Source: Phycomyces nitens
Taxonomy: Eukaryota; Mucoromycota; Mucoromycetes; Mucorales; Phycomycetaceae
Length of the DNA: 64,000 nt
NCBI GenBank assembly: GCA_022702545.1
Contig: JAHRBC010000004.1
Coordinates: 1,984,001 to 2,048,000, forward strand
Reading direction: 5' to 3'
This document shows, piece after piece, positions 10,750 to 23,832 of the stretch. Both the position numbers and the translations under genes were made by a program. Numbering within the stretch: position 1 is the first letter of the stretch; each line of letters opens with the position of its first letter. Under the pieces are notes generated by a model, which saw nothing but the letters and a program-made list of their open reading frames with translations, was not told the origin of the DNA and ran no database searches.

Positions 10750-13156
10750 CTATGCGTGGGATCCATCCGACGCTTTGTTGTTGTGTGTTGTACCATTCCC
10801 ATTTGCAGCCGTAGGTTGGACCTTGCTTTCGTCTGTCCAGATGTCATAGTGCTTGACAAGGAAGGAGGCCAACAGACCAGCCGCACAGCAACCGATCGCT
10901 AGAGTAGGTGTTAATATAGGCAATTGACCAACAAGAGACTACTTACTGAATCGATAAATCATGTCAATCGCGTCCACCGAAACAATCTGTACTTGACGTC
11001 TGGCCGCTGCAGGCAAGAACTTGATTAGGGCAATATTCTGGATAGAGAAATTCTGGTGCATTTTCTTGGACAGATCTGCAAGTCCTGCCTTTGTACGGAA
11101 ACTAAAGATCGTCTCGGCGACACTGATACCACAAGCACCTCCAAAGATACTAATAAATAAAGGCATTAGTCCATGAGTCCAAATCTAACCAACAGATGCC
11201 AAGCTATCCCCTTTTATCTCCTTTTTTTTTTTACAAAGGAGAGCCGATAGACGAGGAGAAGGCGACCTCTTTAAAGGGATGGTCTGTTTATCATATTTGG
11301 GACTACTTACCGGAAGAATTGACTGATCGACGTTGCAAGTGAAAGACTAGAATGACAGGTAAATGACTATTACAAACAAACAAAAAAATTCACCAAAAAA
11401 ACTTACTCTTTTGGATCGGCAGCAACTTGTCCAGCAACAATAAAGGTCTGTTTGCAGAGACCTGTACCAAAGCCAAGAATACCAAGGTAGACATATTGAA
11501 TTGAACGAGGCATGTCAACTGTGGTGGTCTGGAGAAGCGCGGTACCCAAGACAGTCATGGCACATCCCAGCCAGAGGATAAGTCTGTAGCGACCAGTCAT
11601 TGAGATAATGATTCCTGTAATGAAACTAGCAATTACGGCAGAAATGAAGAATGGCAAGAGCTCAAGAGCAGAGGATGTGGCAGAGTCGCCATGGACGAGC
11701 TGGAAGTAGAGAGGGACAAAGAACATGATTGCATAGTCGGTCGCACCACCCATAAAGTTGGCCAGACAAATTGCCATGTTGGTTCGTGACATGACAAAGC
11801 GACGAGGGATAAAGGGATAGGGTACGACCCAGATCTCACAGGCAATAAAGATTGCAAACAGGGCAAATCCGACTGTAAAGAGGACAATACAATTTGTCGA
11901 TGACCAGGAAGTGTTTGCACCTCCCACCTGGAGAGCAGCCAAGATACAAATTGTGCCTGGCATCATGAGGAATACAGGAGCATAGTCTGCACGCTTCATT
12001 TGTTCTCGCATTGGCTCATCGGTGACTCTGTGGGTTGGTAGCTTGAAAAAGACGACAATGGCAGCCACAACGACAATACTGTTGCACAAATGTTAATAAG
12101 CAAAGTTTTGAGGATTGGAAAACCAATTGGCTTACCCAACAAATCCGTTCATGTAAAATGCCCATCTTGTAGTTGAGATGAATGTGAGTTTGAGACTAGA
12201 AATTTTTCTGCAAGTGCACATACCTCCAGATACGTCGATCAGCAAAATATCCACCCAAAAGTGGGCCAGCCAATGTTGCTACACCAATAGCCACACCAAG
12301 ACCACCCATGTACTTGGCTATCAAATAGGTAAACGTATTAATATCGTTGCTCAGAGTATCTTTTTGTTGATGGCCATGAGCAACCTACGTCTCTCTCGGG
12401 GGGAAACCAGGTCGCAGATAATAATCAGGAGAATTGTGATGAGACCAGCAGCACCAACACCTTGGACAGCTGTAGAGAGGTGAGTATTGTGCTTGATCAT
12501 TGAATTATTTGATAGTTACCTCTGGACATGATTAGCATAAACATTGTCTTGGAGGCACCACAGAGGATACTTCCAAACAAAAAGATGGACAGAGATATCA
12601 GATAGACAGTCTTGTGGCCACTAGGTTAAAACAAGACATGGCATCGTTAGTCTGGTGAAAAATGAAATAAAGTACGGTCGAGTATGCAATATCTTGATTG
12701 AAAAGAGGGATTTACATGATATCAGCAAAAATTCCATAAATCGGCTGGAAACCACTCGAGGTCAATAGATAAGCAGATCCAACCTAGATTATAAAAAATA
12801 TTAGAAATAAATTAACCACCAAGAGGTACCAAACTCACCCATCCAAGTTGATCAGAAGCATTGAATTCAGACGAGATGAGTGGCAAGGCAGTTGTTAGAA
12901 TGGTTTGATCGAGAGTAGCCATAAAGAGACCCAGCAGGAGACTAGAGATCTGATAAGTATCGACAGGATTCTGATAATATTAGCAATAATAATAATAAAA
13001 AGTTTACCTGACAAACACAATGACAAAGCGAGTGCCACTGAGAACAATGGGCGGTTGCCCTGTAGATCCTGCTGCATGTGCAGAGATGTCATCCAGCTCA
13101 CTTGAATCGACAGAGAATGGATAGTGGTTTTGGTGCGATTTACTTTCTTCTACCAT
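10750..13156 (-). CDS. Major facilitator superfamily multidrug/H+ antiporter (DHA2-like)
   Basis: Predicted membrane exporter of the 14-helix DHA2 group. Eleven exons on the minus strand: 13156-13008, 12941-12839, 12783-12716, 12620-12520, 12469-12389, 12317-12224, 12165-12136, 12078-11407, 11346-11311, 11149-10947, 10898-10750, giving 561 residues. Helix 1 is FVSLLLGLFMATLDQTI, with the family's LDQTI signature. GFQPIYGIFADI and RPKYMGGLGVAIGVATLAGP correspond to the early helices, and AGPLLGGYFADRRIWRWAFY contains the GPxxGG motif C typical of drug antiporters. The N-terminal ~45 residues are hydrophilic and the C-terminus is an Asn/Thr-rich cytoplasmic tail. Each splice join was chosen because it keeps frame and restores family sequence. 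The substrate cannot be told from sequence; neighbours give no clue. Confidence 0.9.
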
Positions 13157-16100
13157 GGCTGTAAAACTATCTCTGGATTTTACTTGAGAGTAAAGAAGAA
13201 AGGGGAGTGAGATTGGGAAAAATCCGGGAATGCAATGGATCTTGGTCCCTTTTATGTATAAATTTTTTTATATTTTTTTTATATTGTCTATCGAGATTAG
13301 TTTGAGCAAGAGGGATCAAGGGTAAAGAAGAAGAAAAAAAGGTTAAGGTACCAGAATAGAAGCAGGGGTACTATACATAATCTATATACTATACACCTCC
13401 AGTGTCTTTGGAGTGCAAAGTGTGTACAAGGCAGTGCTGGACTGAGTGTTCTTTTTTTTACTATTATTATTATTTTTGTAATGGTAAACTTTCATGTGTT
13501 TTTGTGGCAAAATTTATTCAAAAGGAATCATTTTTTTTGAGATCTAAAGGAGTCCTTGGAGGCTCGTCTACTTATTTTCGCTGTACCCAAGAATAGAGTG
13601 TACGTGTGTAAAGGGGAAGGGATCATTATAGGGGTGAGGGATCAAGAGAGCCTCTTGGTTTATTAATACTATTACACACATCCACATGTGTATATATAAA
13701 TATAAATATATATATATTTGTATATTTATCCATGTACATTTATACGCGTGCCTTTTTATATAGTGCCAATGTCTACGTCCGTCTATTCCGTTCTTTTTGT
13801 AGGGCGCTTTGGACTTGAAATGGACCACTCTTTAGCACCAAGCTATCGTGAAATTGTAAAAATTGTCGAGTGGCGCTTGATTTCCAAGGTATACTTTTGT
13901 TACCCTTTTGATCTCAGGAGAGATGTATGAAAATGATAATTCCATGTGTCAATGGTATCCATCATACAATATTTCACATTGCACCACAACATTTCCAGAC
14001 CTTTTGCTTTTTAGAGGCATGTATAACGATTCCTGGGATTTCTTTTTTTTTTGGTCATTCTACAAGACAAAATCTTGGTACCCAATATCGTATCAGAATC
14101 CATAATTTGCTGATTATTTTCACGCCTTGGACTATAGAATACAATATTTTTAATTCTATTATAAATATAAAGGAGTCGAGGTCCAGAGCCAAGCTTAGCA
14201 TTGGAATGCTATGATAATTCTTTTTTTTTTGCAAGTATTTGATTCCATTTCCTACTCTATTTCGCTTTTTTGGATCCTTTCTTTGAAGCGAGGTTGTTAT
14301 CGTTTACTTAGAGATTGATATTTTCATAAATCGAACAATATGGCTCATAAATCTATCCATCTCCCTGAATTACTGGTTATTTGAGTGACAAATACATTAA
14401 GTCTGTAGAGTAGCTGTGCATACATTGTCGACATGGACGTAGATCCAACACAAAATTCAAGTTTAACATCATTTCTAAGGATTAGAAGGATTGGGCAGGA
14501 CTTTGACGATGCAGATTTCTTTTTCTTTTTTTTTACAAAAAAATATATGGTATAATATAATATTGCCATGCATTTATATGCCTAAAATACTCGTTTGCAT
14601 ACACAGCAATCTAACATCTGAAGCTGCCTGTTATTCTTCATTTTGCAAGAGATAATCAGGAGTATTTTACTCAGGAGACTTTTTTTTTCTTCCTTTATAT
14701 TTTTTATGCTCTTGCCGAACAACTGTCGATAGATGGCTGAATATGTATGCTTTACTAAACATCCGTTTTTTTTGCATTTGATAAAGAAAAAGTGCCTAGA
14801 CTGTATATCCGTCTTACTTTGACTGGCATCACCCTCTTGCAGATGGCATTGCATCTTGATAAATATATATGGATTAGCCTAGTTCTGGTACAAGAATCTC
14901 TAGCCTTTTTACAAAAATACAAATATATTTATTCTGTAGTGCCAAAGAATGTGGTGAGGAATTGGGCATTTTGTGAGCCGAAAAAGGGATCCTTCTGGTT
15001 AAACTATTATGTTTGTCTCCTGTGCTTTACTGTACTTGCCCAGTATTCTCAAGTCATGGAAAGAATGCACCTTTTCATTGATAAGAAAGGTATTCAAGGA
15101 GATACCAAAATAGAGATAGAATTTATATGAAGCCATGCGTTGATAGGAAGCTTGTTTATCTCAAGGGGTAGATCTTGGTTCCTTCAATTTCTACTCATCA
15201 TCTTTATTATTGGCATTACCATTGTTGTTGTTGTATTTAACACTTGAGAATACATATGTCTACAGTAGAGACAACACCAGGATCAACTCTGTGTAAAAAA
15301 AAAAAGAGTATTTATGGTATACATTTTTAGGAATCAATTCGAGTCTTTTGTAATACGATAAGAGTCTTTGAGCGTCTAGATGCCCTTTTAGCTATCGAAG
15401 ATTGTCTTGGTGTATATAATTTTTTTTTGTTTAATGTGCAGTGACGTTTATTAGGACAGCCTCCTTTAGACCTAGCCTTTCACTCTTTCATACACCTAAT
15501 GCTTCCCGCTAAATGACATGTAGACCAACTCTCCTTTTTTTTTGATCGATTTGACATGATCACCTTTATTTGATTACAAACAGAATCAGGAATATCAAGC
15601 CTAGCAAGTACAACCAAAGCTTGAACTAAACGAGGGGCAGTATCGTTGGGATTGTGCCCAGTATACCTGTGATATATCCAGGAGGTCTATACTTTATTCC
15701 TCTGAGAATCCATCGTTTCTATTGCCTTTCTATATTCTCGAGTATCATTTTACTTGGTCTTGGCTAAGAATTCTAGCTGAATTAATGAATAATGATGAAT
15801 TCCAAAAAAGGAGGAGGGGAGGAGGAGGGGAGGGCTTTAATAACAAGTAAAAAATGAAGTTATTGTTATTATTCATTGTATTTATTGTAAATTAAATTTG
15901 AATCCCTTTAAGTACTTATAGACATATACATGTAAACACGATACATGTAATTTTTGTACGCATAAAATATATAGTTATATACAGCCAATGTTTCAATTTA
16001 CAATGGTTTATTGATTCTTGACATTTGCATGTATGAATACCCATTTATTTATTTTTATTTTTATTTTTATTATTTTTTAAGCATTCACATTCACATTTCA

Positions 16101-16537
16101 CATTTTCAATTGGAATCGCAGTTGCAGTTGTCTGCAGAATAATTCAAAAGGGTTATTATTATATTTCTTAAAAAGATGAATAGAATTGGACCTATATTTC
16201 ACATGTTTGCACCCAAAAAAGCTGAATAGCAGCAGCTTGGTCTGATTTACGCTCAGGCCAGATAAAGTACAATATAGTACAGCTAATTATATACATGCAC
16301 ATCCTGTCAACTTTGGATACTGATACTACATGTATTCCTATTTTGTACAAGATGTCTTGAAGATCAAAATAAATCCAAAAATAAAACAATAATAATAATT
16401 TATTTTATTTTTTAAAAAAAGAGAGATGTATGTGAGGTCAGTGTGATTCACGTGGCTTGACTTGGAGAAGTGAATTTGCATGTAAGTGTGGCTTATCACA
16501 TAGCCCTTTTTTTATTTTTGGTATCCTGCAACTTATA
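13157..16537. other. 3.4-kb gene-poor region
   Basis: AT-rich DNA with numerous poly-A/T tracts and TA-rich microsatellite sequence (about 13690-13725). Two open frames were considered: about 13822-13930 (starting MDHSLAPSYREIVKIVEW) and 14792-15130 (112 codons, hydrophobic). Neither has a recognisable domain or convincing codon use, so I do not call them. A G-rich purine run lies at about 15809-15835. Confidence 0.45.
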
Positions 16538-16652
16538 ATGGGAAAGAAATCTGCAAAGAAAGCAAGGTTGGCCAATGAAGCCAAGAATAGAGCCAATAAT
16601 GACATTGGAGCACATGAGACCACAGAAAGACACAATGGCAAGTCAAAAAGAT
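16538..16652 (+). CDS. Possible alternative first exon of the Trf4-like gene
   Basis: A 38-codon frame beginning MGKKSAKKARLANEAKNRAN resembles the lysine/alanine-rich N-termini of nuclear RNA-processing proteins and overlaps the Trf4-like frame by +1. Only two GT dinucleotides exist before its stop. One GT-AG pair (16567 to 16618) would join the frames in phase, but its acceptor lacks a pyrimidine tract. It may be the real N-terminal exon, or a chance overlap. Confidence 0.35.
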
Positions 16653-18246
16653 AAAAATCCTGCCGTCATTAAAATTGCGATTCTAAAAGAATGTATTGTT
16701 AATCACGCCATCGATCTAGGTGGAGAAGATTTCATTTCGTTAGAGCCAGAAGATGGCCGCAGTAGACAAGAAAAGCGCCATGAAGAAAGAAAGAAACGCA
16801 AGAGATCAAATATAGAATCAGACGCCGATGACGAAAATATCGTTGAAGTACTTTGTCCGTGGATGGAATCAATGCGAAATACGTGCCTCCAGCCAGGTAT
16901 CACTGCAAGCCAGCTGTAAGTAGACCACCTGAGCTCGATCCATACTCATTCTGCTGTAGATACGCACGCGAATTGAACTGCCTTTTACAATATCTTGAAC
17001 CAACACCTATTGAGATCCAGATGCGTCAATATCTGGTCTACAAGATCCAAAAGGTCGTAGAGCAATCTATATCGCCACATGCAAAAGTCAAGGTGTTTGG
17101 CAGCTTTGCTACAAACCTCTTTTTACCTGACAGGTAATACACAGCAATTGTTCTACAGAGTGATATTCAAAACAAGTTGATTTTTATCTCAAGTGATATT
17201 GATCTTTCCGTCATATCTCCCATCCCAGTAAAGCTTCGAAGATTAGCATCAGCACTCGACATTGCAGGAATATGTAAAGATCTCCAGGTCATATCAAATG
17301 CGACAGTAGGTGCAATTGGAACCCTTGGTGTCTCTTTCTTTTTCTTTTTGTTGTTGTTGTTGTTAAGCGATAGATGTTTGCTAGGTGCCAGTTATCAAAT
17401 TTGAAGATTCCCTGACGAGACTTAAAGTAGACATTATCATGGACTCCACAGCAGGTGTTCAAGGTGCAGAAGTCATTTCAAAGATGATAAGATCCACACC
17501 TGCCCTGCGGCCACTCACGATGCTCATCAAATTGTTTCTTGCCACCCGTTCGTTAAATGAGGTCTTTACTGGTGGTCTTGGTGGATATGCTATTGTTTGT
17601 CTGGTTATGAGCTTTTTGCAGGTAAATGGCGATTGGGTTTTCTGTGCATATACAAGTATGTGTACTAATCTCTGTCAATCTTAGCACCATCCAAAGATTC
17701 AATCTGGTTCAATTGTACCTGAAAATAATCTAGCCACTCTCCTGCTAGATTTTTTTCAGCTCTATGGATTTGGATTCAATATGCGAATGACTGGAGTCTC
17801 TATTGAAGGAAAGGGATCTTATTTTTACAAGGTAACGGTTCAACCCAAAGTGCAATTGTGGTCCTTACATGTAGCCTTAGAATATCACTGTCAGTCGAAC
17901 AGGGCAGCCTGTTTTTAACATCAAGGATCCACGAGACAAATACAATGATATTGGCTGCAAATCATACAATGCTGTTTCTGTGATCCGATGCTTCCGTGCG
18001 GCCTATCTGACCTTGACAGGCAACATTTACAAGAAAGTAGAATTGATTGAGAGTATGGACAAGGATGATCCTGCCTTCAAGGACCGTCTGTGTGAAAAGT
18101 CCATACTTGCGCCGGCCTTTTTTGTGCTGAACTCGACTATTCAACAGAGACACTTTATCCAGTCTGTCTACAGGCTGAAGCGGTGGAAGGGAGAAGAGGC
18201 AGCAAAGACGTTTGAATGGGGGACAGTCGAACGAGCATACTCATGA
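16575..18246 (+). CDS. Non-canonical poly(A) polymerase, Trf4/Cid14-type nucleotidyltransferase
   Basis: Likely nuclear RNA 3'-nucleotidyltransferase of the Trf4/PAPD5 group, which in other fungi adds short A-tails that mark RNAs for the exosome. Six exons: 16575-16915, 16960-17133, 17194-17305, 17385-17621, 17685-17831, 17881-18246, giving 458 codons in frame. The N-terminus is charged (RSRQEKRHEERKKRKRS) and nuclear-signal-like. The catalytic domain shows VKVFGSFATNLFLPDSDIDL (GS plus DxD), a third Asp in LKVDIIMDS, and the central domain GGLGGYAIVCLVMSFLQ with LLLDFFQLYG. The C-terminal NISVSR-like block and SYNAVSVIRCFRAAY fit the PAP-associated domain. The start is uncertain: an overlapping frame from 16538 (MGKKSAKKARLANEAK) looks coding and could be the true N-terminus, joined by an intron I could not settle. 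Confidence 0.87.
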
Positions 18247-18899
18247 GCATCTTTGAATTGTGTGTATTGAGTGGGCCAGTATATATTCATTATGATTTTT
18301 ATTTTGTTTGTTCAAGGTTTAAACATCATAAATGATATTAGTTGGATGAATTCCAACAAACAGATTATTACAAATCCTGAATTATCTTTTTTTTTTAAAA
18401 ACAAAAACAAAAAAAAACTCTCCCTCCCCATCTTGAAGCAAAAGTTATATCAAGGATTCTTACAAGAATTATAGGTTTGCAATAAAGAAAATCAATATAT
18501 AGGTCTACAAGTCAATATATGCTTTTTAATTAAAGCCCTGCTGTAAATGGCTTGGAAAAAGGGTGATTATATTTATGATAGGGCCAATTGCCAATATAAT
18601 TATCCAATAATGTTTTTAAAGGCTATAATATATCATATATATATATATATAAGCGACAACATCAGTAGATCGACGCAAAGTCACAGGATTACGCATTACT
18701 CATTGCGTTGTATTTTGGTTGTCAATACTTCTTCGCTCTCTACACATCACAATCAACATTACATCCGTTTCTAATATACACTCACAGTGCAAAACGTTTC
18801 AACCCCAGCAAAAAAAATAGCCAAAAATCAACCTTTAAAAAAAATAAAAATATTATTTTCTTCCCCATTCTATTAATCGAACCCATCATCAAAATAACA
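18247..18899. other. Intergenic region before a Tc1-like relic
   Basis: AT-rich, with an (AT)n microsatellite near 18635-18655 that could be the TA-rich target of the transposon that follows. No gene seen. Confidence 0.5.
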
Positions 18900-18929
18900 T
18901 CTTCATCAAAATCCACCCGTGCTCCTTAT

Positions 18930-19835
18930 ATGAAGGCTGATTATTACAAGCTTGGATGTATAATGTACATGCATCTTGCTGATTTTGGTGCTACCAAGAT
19001 TGCGAGTGTTGTTGGAATGAGTTTGGCTACTGTCAAGAGTATCATTAAGCGAGTGAAGGAAACTGGGTCACCCGAGCCAAGAAAAGGTGCTGGAAGACCG
19101 AGAAAGATTGACAAGAGGACCGAGAGACACCTTGTGCAAGTGGTACGGAAGGACCCATCTGCCTCATATGACGAGCTGAAAGTGGCCTTGGACCATATGG
19201 AAGTATTCGTCTGTAAAGACACTGTGATCAGGTCTCTTCGGCGTTTGGGGTTTGATTCATCTATTGCAGCTCACAAGCCAGCCTTGGCCGAAAGACACAA
19301 GCAAAGAAGACTGGAATGAGCTGATGAGCAATGGAGAGGTGTAGTTTGGTCCGATGAGTCGAGATTTACAGTTGAAGACAATGATGGAGGAGCCAGAGTT
19401 ATCAAAAGAGTTGGTGAACGGTACAACATTGAACATATAGTTCCTGGAACCAAGTGGGAAAGGGGTAGTGTGATGATCTGGAGCTGTTTCTGGGCTGGCG
19501 GTTTTGGGCTTTTAGTCTTCATTACCACAAAGGTTGAGGATAGTGAAACCCACATTAGAGATGTCGTAAATCTCTTGTGGATATACAAGGTAAAAGCATT
19601 GTGCATCATTTAGGAGGATTTAATAGCTGCTTTTGTTTTTGTTTTTAACAGAGTGGGTTGGAGAGAAGTTTTCTTTTGATTGAAAAACTGGCGAAATAGT
19701 ACAAAGAAGTGAAGCTTTTGATTGCTAAAAGACTCGTCAGTCCTTCCAAGGTAATTAGCATTGCCAGCTCACTTGAGAAAGGCTGTGTCCTTACGATCAA
19801 AGGGGAATATATTCCCAAATACCAAGAGCTCAAAA
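18930..19835 (+). pseudogene. Decayed Tc1/mariner-family transposase
   Basis: Relic of a cut-and-paste transposase. The N-terminal half is well preserved: a first helix-turn-helix (HLADFGATKIASVVGMSLAT), a GRPRK hook (RKGAGRPRKIDKRTERHL) and a second helix-turn-helix (SYDELKVALDHMEVFVCKDT). An in-frame TGA at 19317-19319 is followed in the same frame by VVWSDESRFTVEDNDGG, which contains the first catalytic Asp, then SVMIWSCFWAGG. The second Asp (DNAPxH-type) and the Glu (SPDLNPIE-type) are absent. A stretch resembling the Tc1 C-terminus (SIASSLEKGC to IPKYQ) reappears at about 19755-19830. The copy therefore seems internally deleted as well as stopped. Terminal inverted repeats were not identified. 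Confidence 0.75.
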
Positions 19836-21820
19836 TAAAAACTTTTTCATTATCATTTTTCTCAATACCACAATAATAAAAATGAATGTCTTTCTGTTAA
19901 TATCTATGTACCGAATACAAATTGTTATCAATGGCGTTTAAAGCTTTAATAAAGCAAATCATGAAATATCACAGTAGTTAATTCAAGTAAGTTTATAACC
20001 TTTGATGGGTTCAAACCGATATAAGCTTCTTCTTTCTTCTTCCAAAAGATCCCTTTTTTTAAAAATCTTGCTCCCCATCAACAATATATGGCAAAAAGTG
20101 ATAGTTTAACAATAAGAGGTTGTTATTATCATGAAGTGATCTATACAAGGAATATGAAAAAAAAACAGACAGAGAGTTATAGTTATATTCCTTTATTAAA
20201 TATGCCGTTCGCTTGATGTTTCTATTGATCAATCTCCAAGGTCATTTATACGCGCCTGGTGAAAAATGAAGCATAATATAGTAATTTTACGATTTCTGAG
20301 AACATGATTTGATAATATCTCATGTTCAAACGATTTTTCAAAGTTTTCTATTATTCAAATAGCCAAGAATACAGTGCTCCCAAAGTGAATAAAGTATTAT
20401 ACAAATGGTATAAATATGAAAATGCAGTGCTTATAATATAAAAAAGAAAGACTTGCAAAAACTATTAAAAAGTAATGAGTAAATGATAAAGTAATAAGAA
20501 TATATGTATATACCAAGATATACAAAAGATCCAAAGAACAATGGGTAAAATCATGAGCACCAAAGAAACATAATCAAGGATTTAAACCAGAAAATTCAGC
20601 AAACTGTCTGATACTAGTTTCATATTCTATATATCTTTCATGCTTATTTACCAAAGAACCTGCCATCTAAAACATACTCGATATTCCTTGTTTGTCAAAC
20701 CTGATTTCGCACACCTATTTATTAGCTGGCCGTATTTTTCTTTCTTTCAGTGCCAATAGTTATTAATGTCGTTTGGCCCTTTTCAATTTATAGATGAATC
20801 TAATAAATCTGATGCAATCATGCCGTATATTTTGATCTCTTCAAGGTCAGAAGCTCAAGCAGACATTGCAAGTTGAACATCTCTAAAGGTTCATCTCATC
20901 ATCAAGCATTTAATTGACGTGTAACTGTTTTTATCTAGTCGTTCATGATGCTCAAGACTAATGACTATCCATACTTTCTGTCGATATATATTACAATGGT
21001 AAAGTCTTTTATGCAATAATGCTGTAATCACTATTCTATTTTACTCGTGGAGCTCTCCTCACAAGTGACCAACATTTGCCCTTGGTAATTCAAGACTTGT
21101 CTACCTAGCAACCTAGTATTTCTACATTGTATCCATTCATTCTTCAAAGTAAATATGTTTATCCAATAAAATGAAAAATGAAAAATAAAAATAAAAAATA
21201 AAAAATAAAAAAACTAGTTTTGAATATTCCATAAAAGGCAGTAATATTTAATTCCGGAGAACACAAATGTACAAATATGGCCATTTTAATTGATTCCTAA
21301 ACCGGATAATCAAGATTGCGGAGTATATATTACGTTGCCCAAATTGAGAATTCTTTTCACCGGGTGGGATAAGCCTGACTGTATTTAAAAAAATTGGAGA
21401 CAGATGGTTTGGTTGTACAGGGTAGGACATGTCTAACGGCTTGTTCGAGACTCCTTTTTGTACACCAAGCCCTATATATCAGGACTCTATGAATGGGAGA
21501 GTAGATGTGTGTGTATATATATAGTTATATAGTTGTATAATTATATATTCACTAAAAGTGTAATGGGTATGGGGCAAGGTACGATGAATAAAGGAAAAAT
21601 CAAAAAGAAGCTTATGATCAAAACTCTAATGGTTCAAGATAACGTGGTCTTCAAAAAAGAAAAAGAAAAAAAGGGCGACTGAGTTTTCCTTTGGAGAGGT
21701 TGGTTTGACACGGGTGATACGAAAGCCACTTGGATTTTTTTTAGGTTGTTTTTTGTTATAAAGCCAACCTGTTTTCTCCCTCCTTTCTCTCATTTCACTT
21801 GCTTTCCTTTCTTTATCTTT
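19836..21820. other. AT-rich intergenic DNA with a possible LTR relic
   Basis: No gene seen. Around 20185-20245 a short stretch (gttcgcttgat, tttctat, gatcaa in order) resembles the interior of the 288-bp solo LTR at 39479-39766, suggesting an old diverged copy. An (AAAAT)n-like microsatellite lies at about 21175-21212. The last 60 bp are C/T-rich. Confidence 0.4.
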
Positions 21821-22075
21821 ATGCACGGAATGTCTGATTTTGACTACACATTCGCCAACACTGCCTGTGCCTACCAGTGCTCTATTCAGGATGGCGATAC
21901 CGTTGAGGCAGCTCAGTATTTTTCTTCTGCATGTGTTACTGAATGGCTCCAAAGAAACCCAAGTGCCAAGGCAACCTTGATGTTGGATGGTGACCGAATC
22001 GATTTGCCAGTCTATGCACTTCGACGCAGGAATGCCGTCGTAGCTGATTTGCCAGATGCCCCCATTGCAGCATAG
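21821..22075 (+). CDS. Small hypothetical protein, 84 residues
   Basis: Single-exon frame from an ATG preceded by a C/T-rich leader, a pattern also seen before HEM3. The product begins MHGMSDFDYTFANTACAYQC, is acidic overall and ends in DAPIAA. It has three cysteines, no signal peptide and no membrane segment. Codon choice (GCC, TCC, GAC, CGT) looks more like the real genes here than like random AT-rich DNA. I do not recognise a family. A second in-frame ATG lies three codons downstream. The antisense strand is open over the same span, so chance cannot be excluded. Confidence 0.42.
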   Translation: MHGMSDFDYTFANTACAYQCSIQDGDTVEAAQYFSSACVTEWLQRNPSAKATLMLDGDRIDLPVYALRRRNAVVADLPDAPIAA

Positions 22076-23832
22076 ATCTCTGATATAGAGAGATGGCACA
22101 CACACACACACACACAAAAAACAAGCCCAAAAAAAAAAAGAACAGAGAGAAAACGATATTCTTGTCCATAGCCCTTTATAAAATTTGTAACATTTTCATT
22201 TCATCAGGTATCATAGATTCTTGCATTGTACATTATACCCTTTAAGCTATTTATCAAAAACAAACAGATATTTTGCTAATAAATAAATAAGTATAGTTTT
22301 ATACTTTATAGCATTAATGATTTATATATTATTAATATTATTATTATTATTTGTGAATGGGTTGAAGATCTCTTTTGCGTTCTTATTGTATACAATATTC
22401 TGGCTGATGTAACTCAGACAGATAAGTAGACTGCCGGGTAAATGAACACTAACTTGTCCACAAACCAACCATATAGATATATGTATACATGTGTGTGTGT
22501 GCACGGTCAATGGTGTCCAAAAATATCCTCAAGATCGTGTTAGGGAGTGGATAAACAAAAACAAAAAAATTAATTTAATTTTGATACACATATACTTCTT
22601 TACTGTGGTTTTAATCTAAATTAATTTCATGTGCACTATTTTCACAAACTATTCGTATGGTTTAGAAATCAATATTAATCCATGCTCATAAATAAACCAT
22701 GTAATGAAGCAAAAATAAATAAATTGTGCAGTATCAAGAGAATCTCTCGGTGGTGCTTACCTCAAGTTCTTTTATTCTCAAATACAAAAGAAAATGTCGG
22801 ACGACAAATGAAAACGAGATTTCTACTACTCATATAAAGGTAGGAAATAAAGCTTGTCCGTTCGGATGTATTGGCTCAGCAATACACACCTAAAGTAAAG
22901 AAAGACAAGCTCTATGAGGACCCTAGTGTTGGAACCTAGTTGTATGACAAGGTCTAGAGAGCTTGCAGACCTAAAGAGCGACTGACTTGTTTACCAAAGA
23001 TTTTTTTAAAAAAAATATGGACAAGAGAATCAGCTAGACTCAAGTTCTAATATAGCACTGCTCAAATCTAGTACATATAGATTGAGAAGAGTTCTTGGGA
23101 GTTGTCTAAAAAGAAAATAACAATAGTGGCTGTAGCAATCCCACGATAAGACCACCTATCTTGAGAAAAGAGCACAAGTAATTCTTAAAAGGAAAGCTTA
23201 TTGATAATAAGCCAGGTTTAGTTATTAATTGCGGACAATTTGACAAGCGCGTTTGAGAATCTATCCGTTCCAAACGCTGATTTGCAACTCTATACAAAAA
23301 GTCTAGCATCAGTTCAAGGTACACACTTGTAATCCGTACAACAAAGCTGGTCCGGAGAATTAAAAAAGGTCGAGTAGTAAAAAGACAAAAAAGACCACGA
23401 TTTTACCACTAGCCATATTTCTACTGATAAAGTTTCTTTTTCAATATAAAACTAGTTAAAAAAAAGCACAACAGGTATTTTTCTGGCTATAGAATACAAT
23501 AGAGGCGGAACTGGGTACCATAACGTCCAAGTACACTTGGTGGCTTTGATTAGGGTGGCGATTCAAGGGCAATGTTTGCATTCACAACACTGATACCAGT
23601 ACATAACCACACTCATGGTTATTTTTTTCAAGGTATTGTCTCTAGGGAAATGTAGGCAATGGAATCCCTTGAATTCCAAGGGGACTTTTGTAGATTCAAC
23701 AAGACTGTTGGTGTTTTGGCTCAATATGCTTTGGTCTAATGAATCATATATTTTGTTTAATGGGTCTGAATTGATATTGATTTTGAAGCTGTATGAATAA
23801 TTTGCGAAAGTAGGGTGCATGAAATGAATGTA
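22076..23832. other. Intergenic region, CA repeat and a probable transposase relic
   Basis: A (CA)n run lies at about 22096-22116. The rest is AT-rich. The end of this stretch holds a faint Tc1-like fragment listed separately. No intact gene seen. Confidence 0.45.
23690..23800 (+). pseudogene. Faint Tc1/mariner catalytic-domain fragment
   Basis: A short frame reads MLWSNESYILFNGSE. This resembles the WSDES(x)FxLFNGS block around the first catalytic Asp of Tc1-like transposases, with the Asp replaced by Asn. Nothing upstream is clean enough to extend it. Likely a very old relic. Confidence 0.3.

Noticed and set aside
14792..15130. 112-codon frame in the gene-poor region
   Set aside because: Hydrophobic, Tyr/Phe/Ile-rich as expected from AT-rich DNA. 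No splice partners or domain seen.
20000..20020. ggttcaaacc motif resembling a tRNA B box
   Set aside because: No A box 30-60 bp upstream and no cloverleaf.
21626..22117. 163-codon minus-strand frame overlapping the small hypothetical gene
   Set aside because: Phe/Lys homopolymers at both ends come from poly-A/T runs; no ATG in a good context and no motif.
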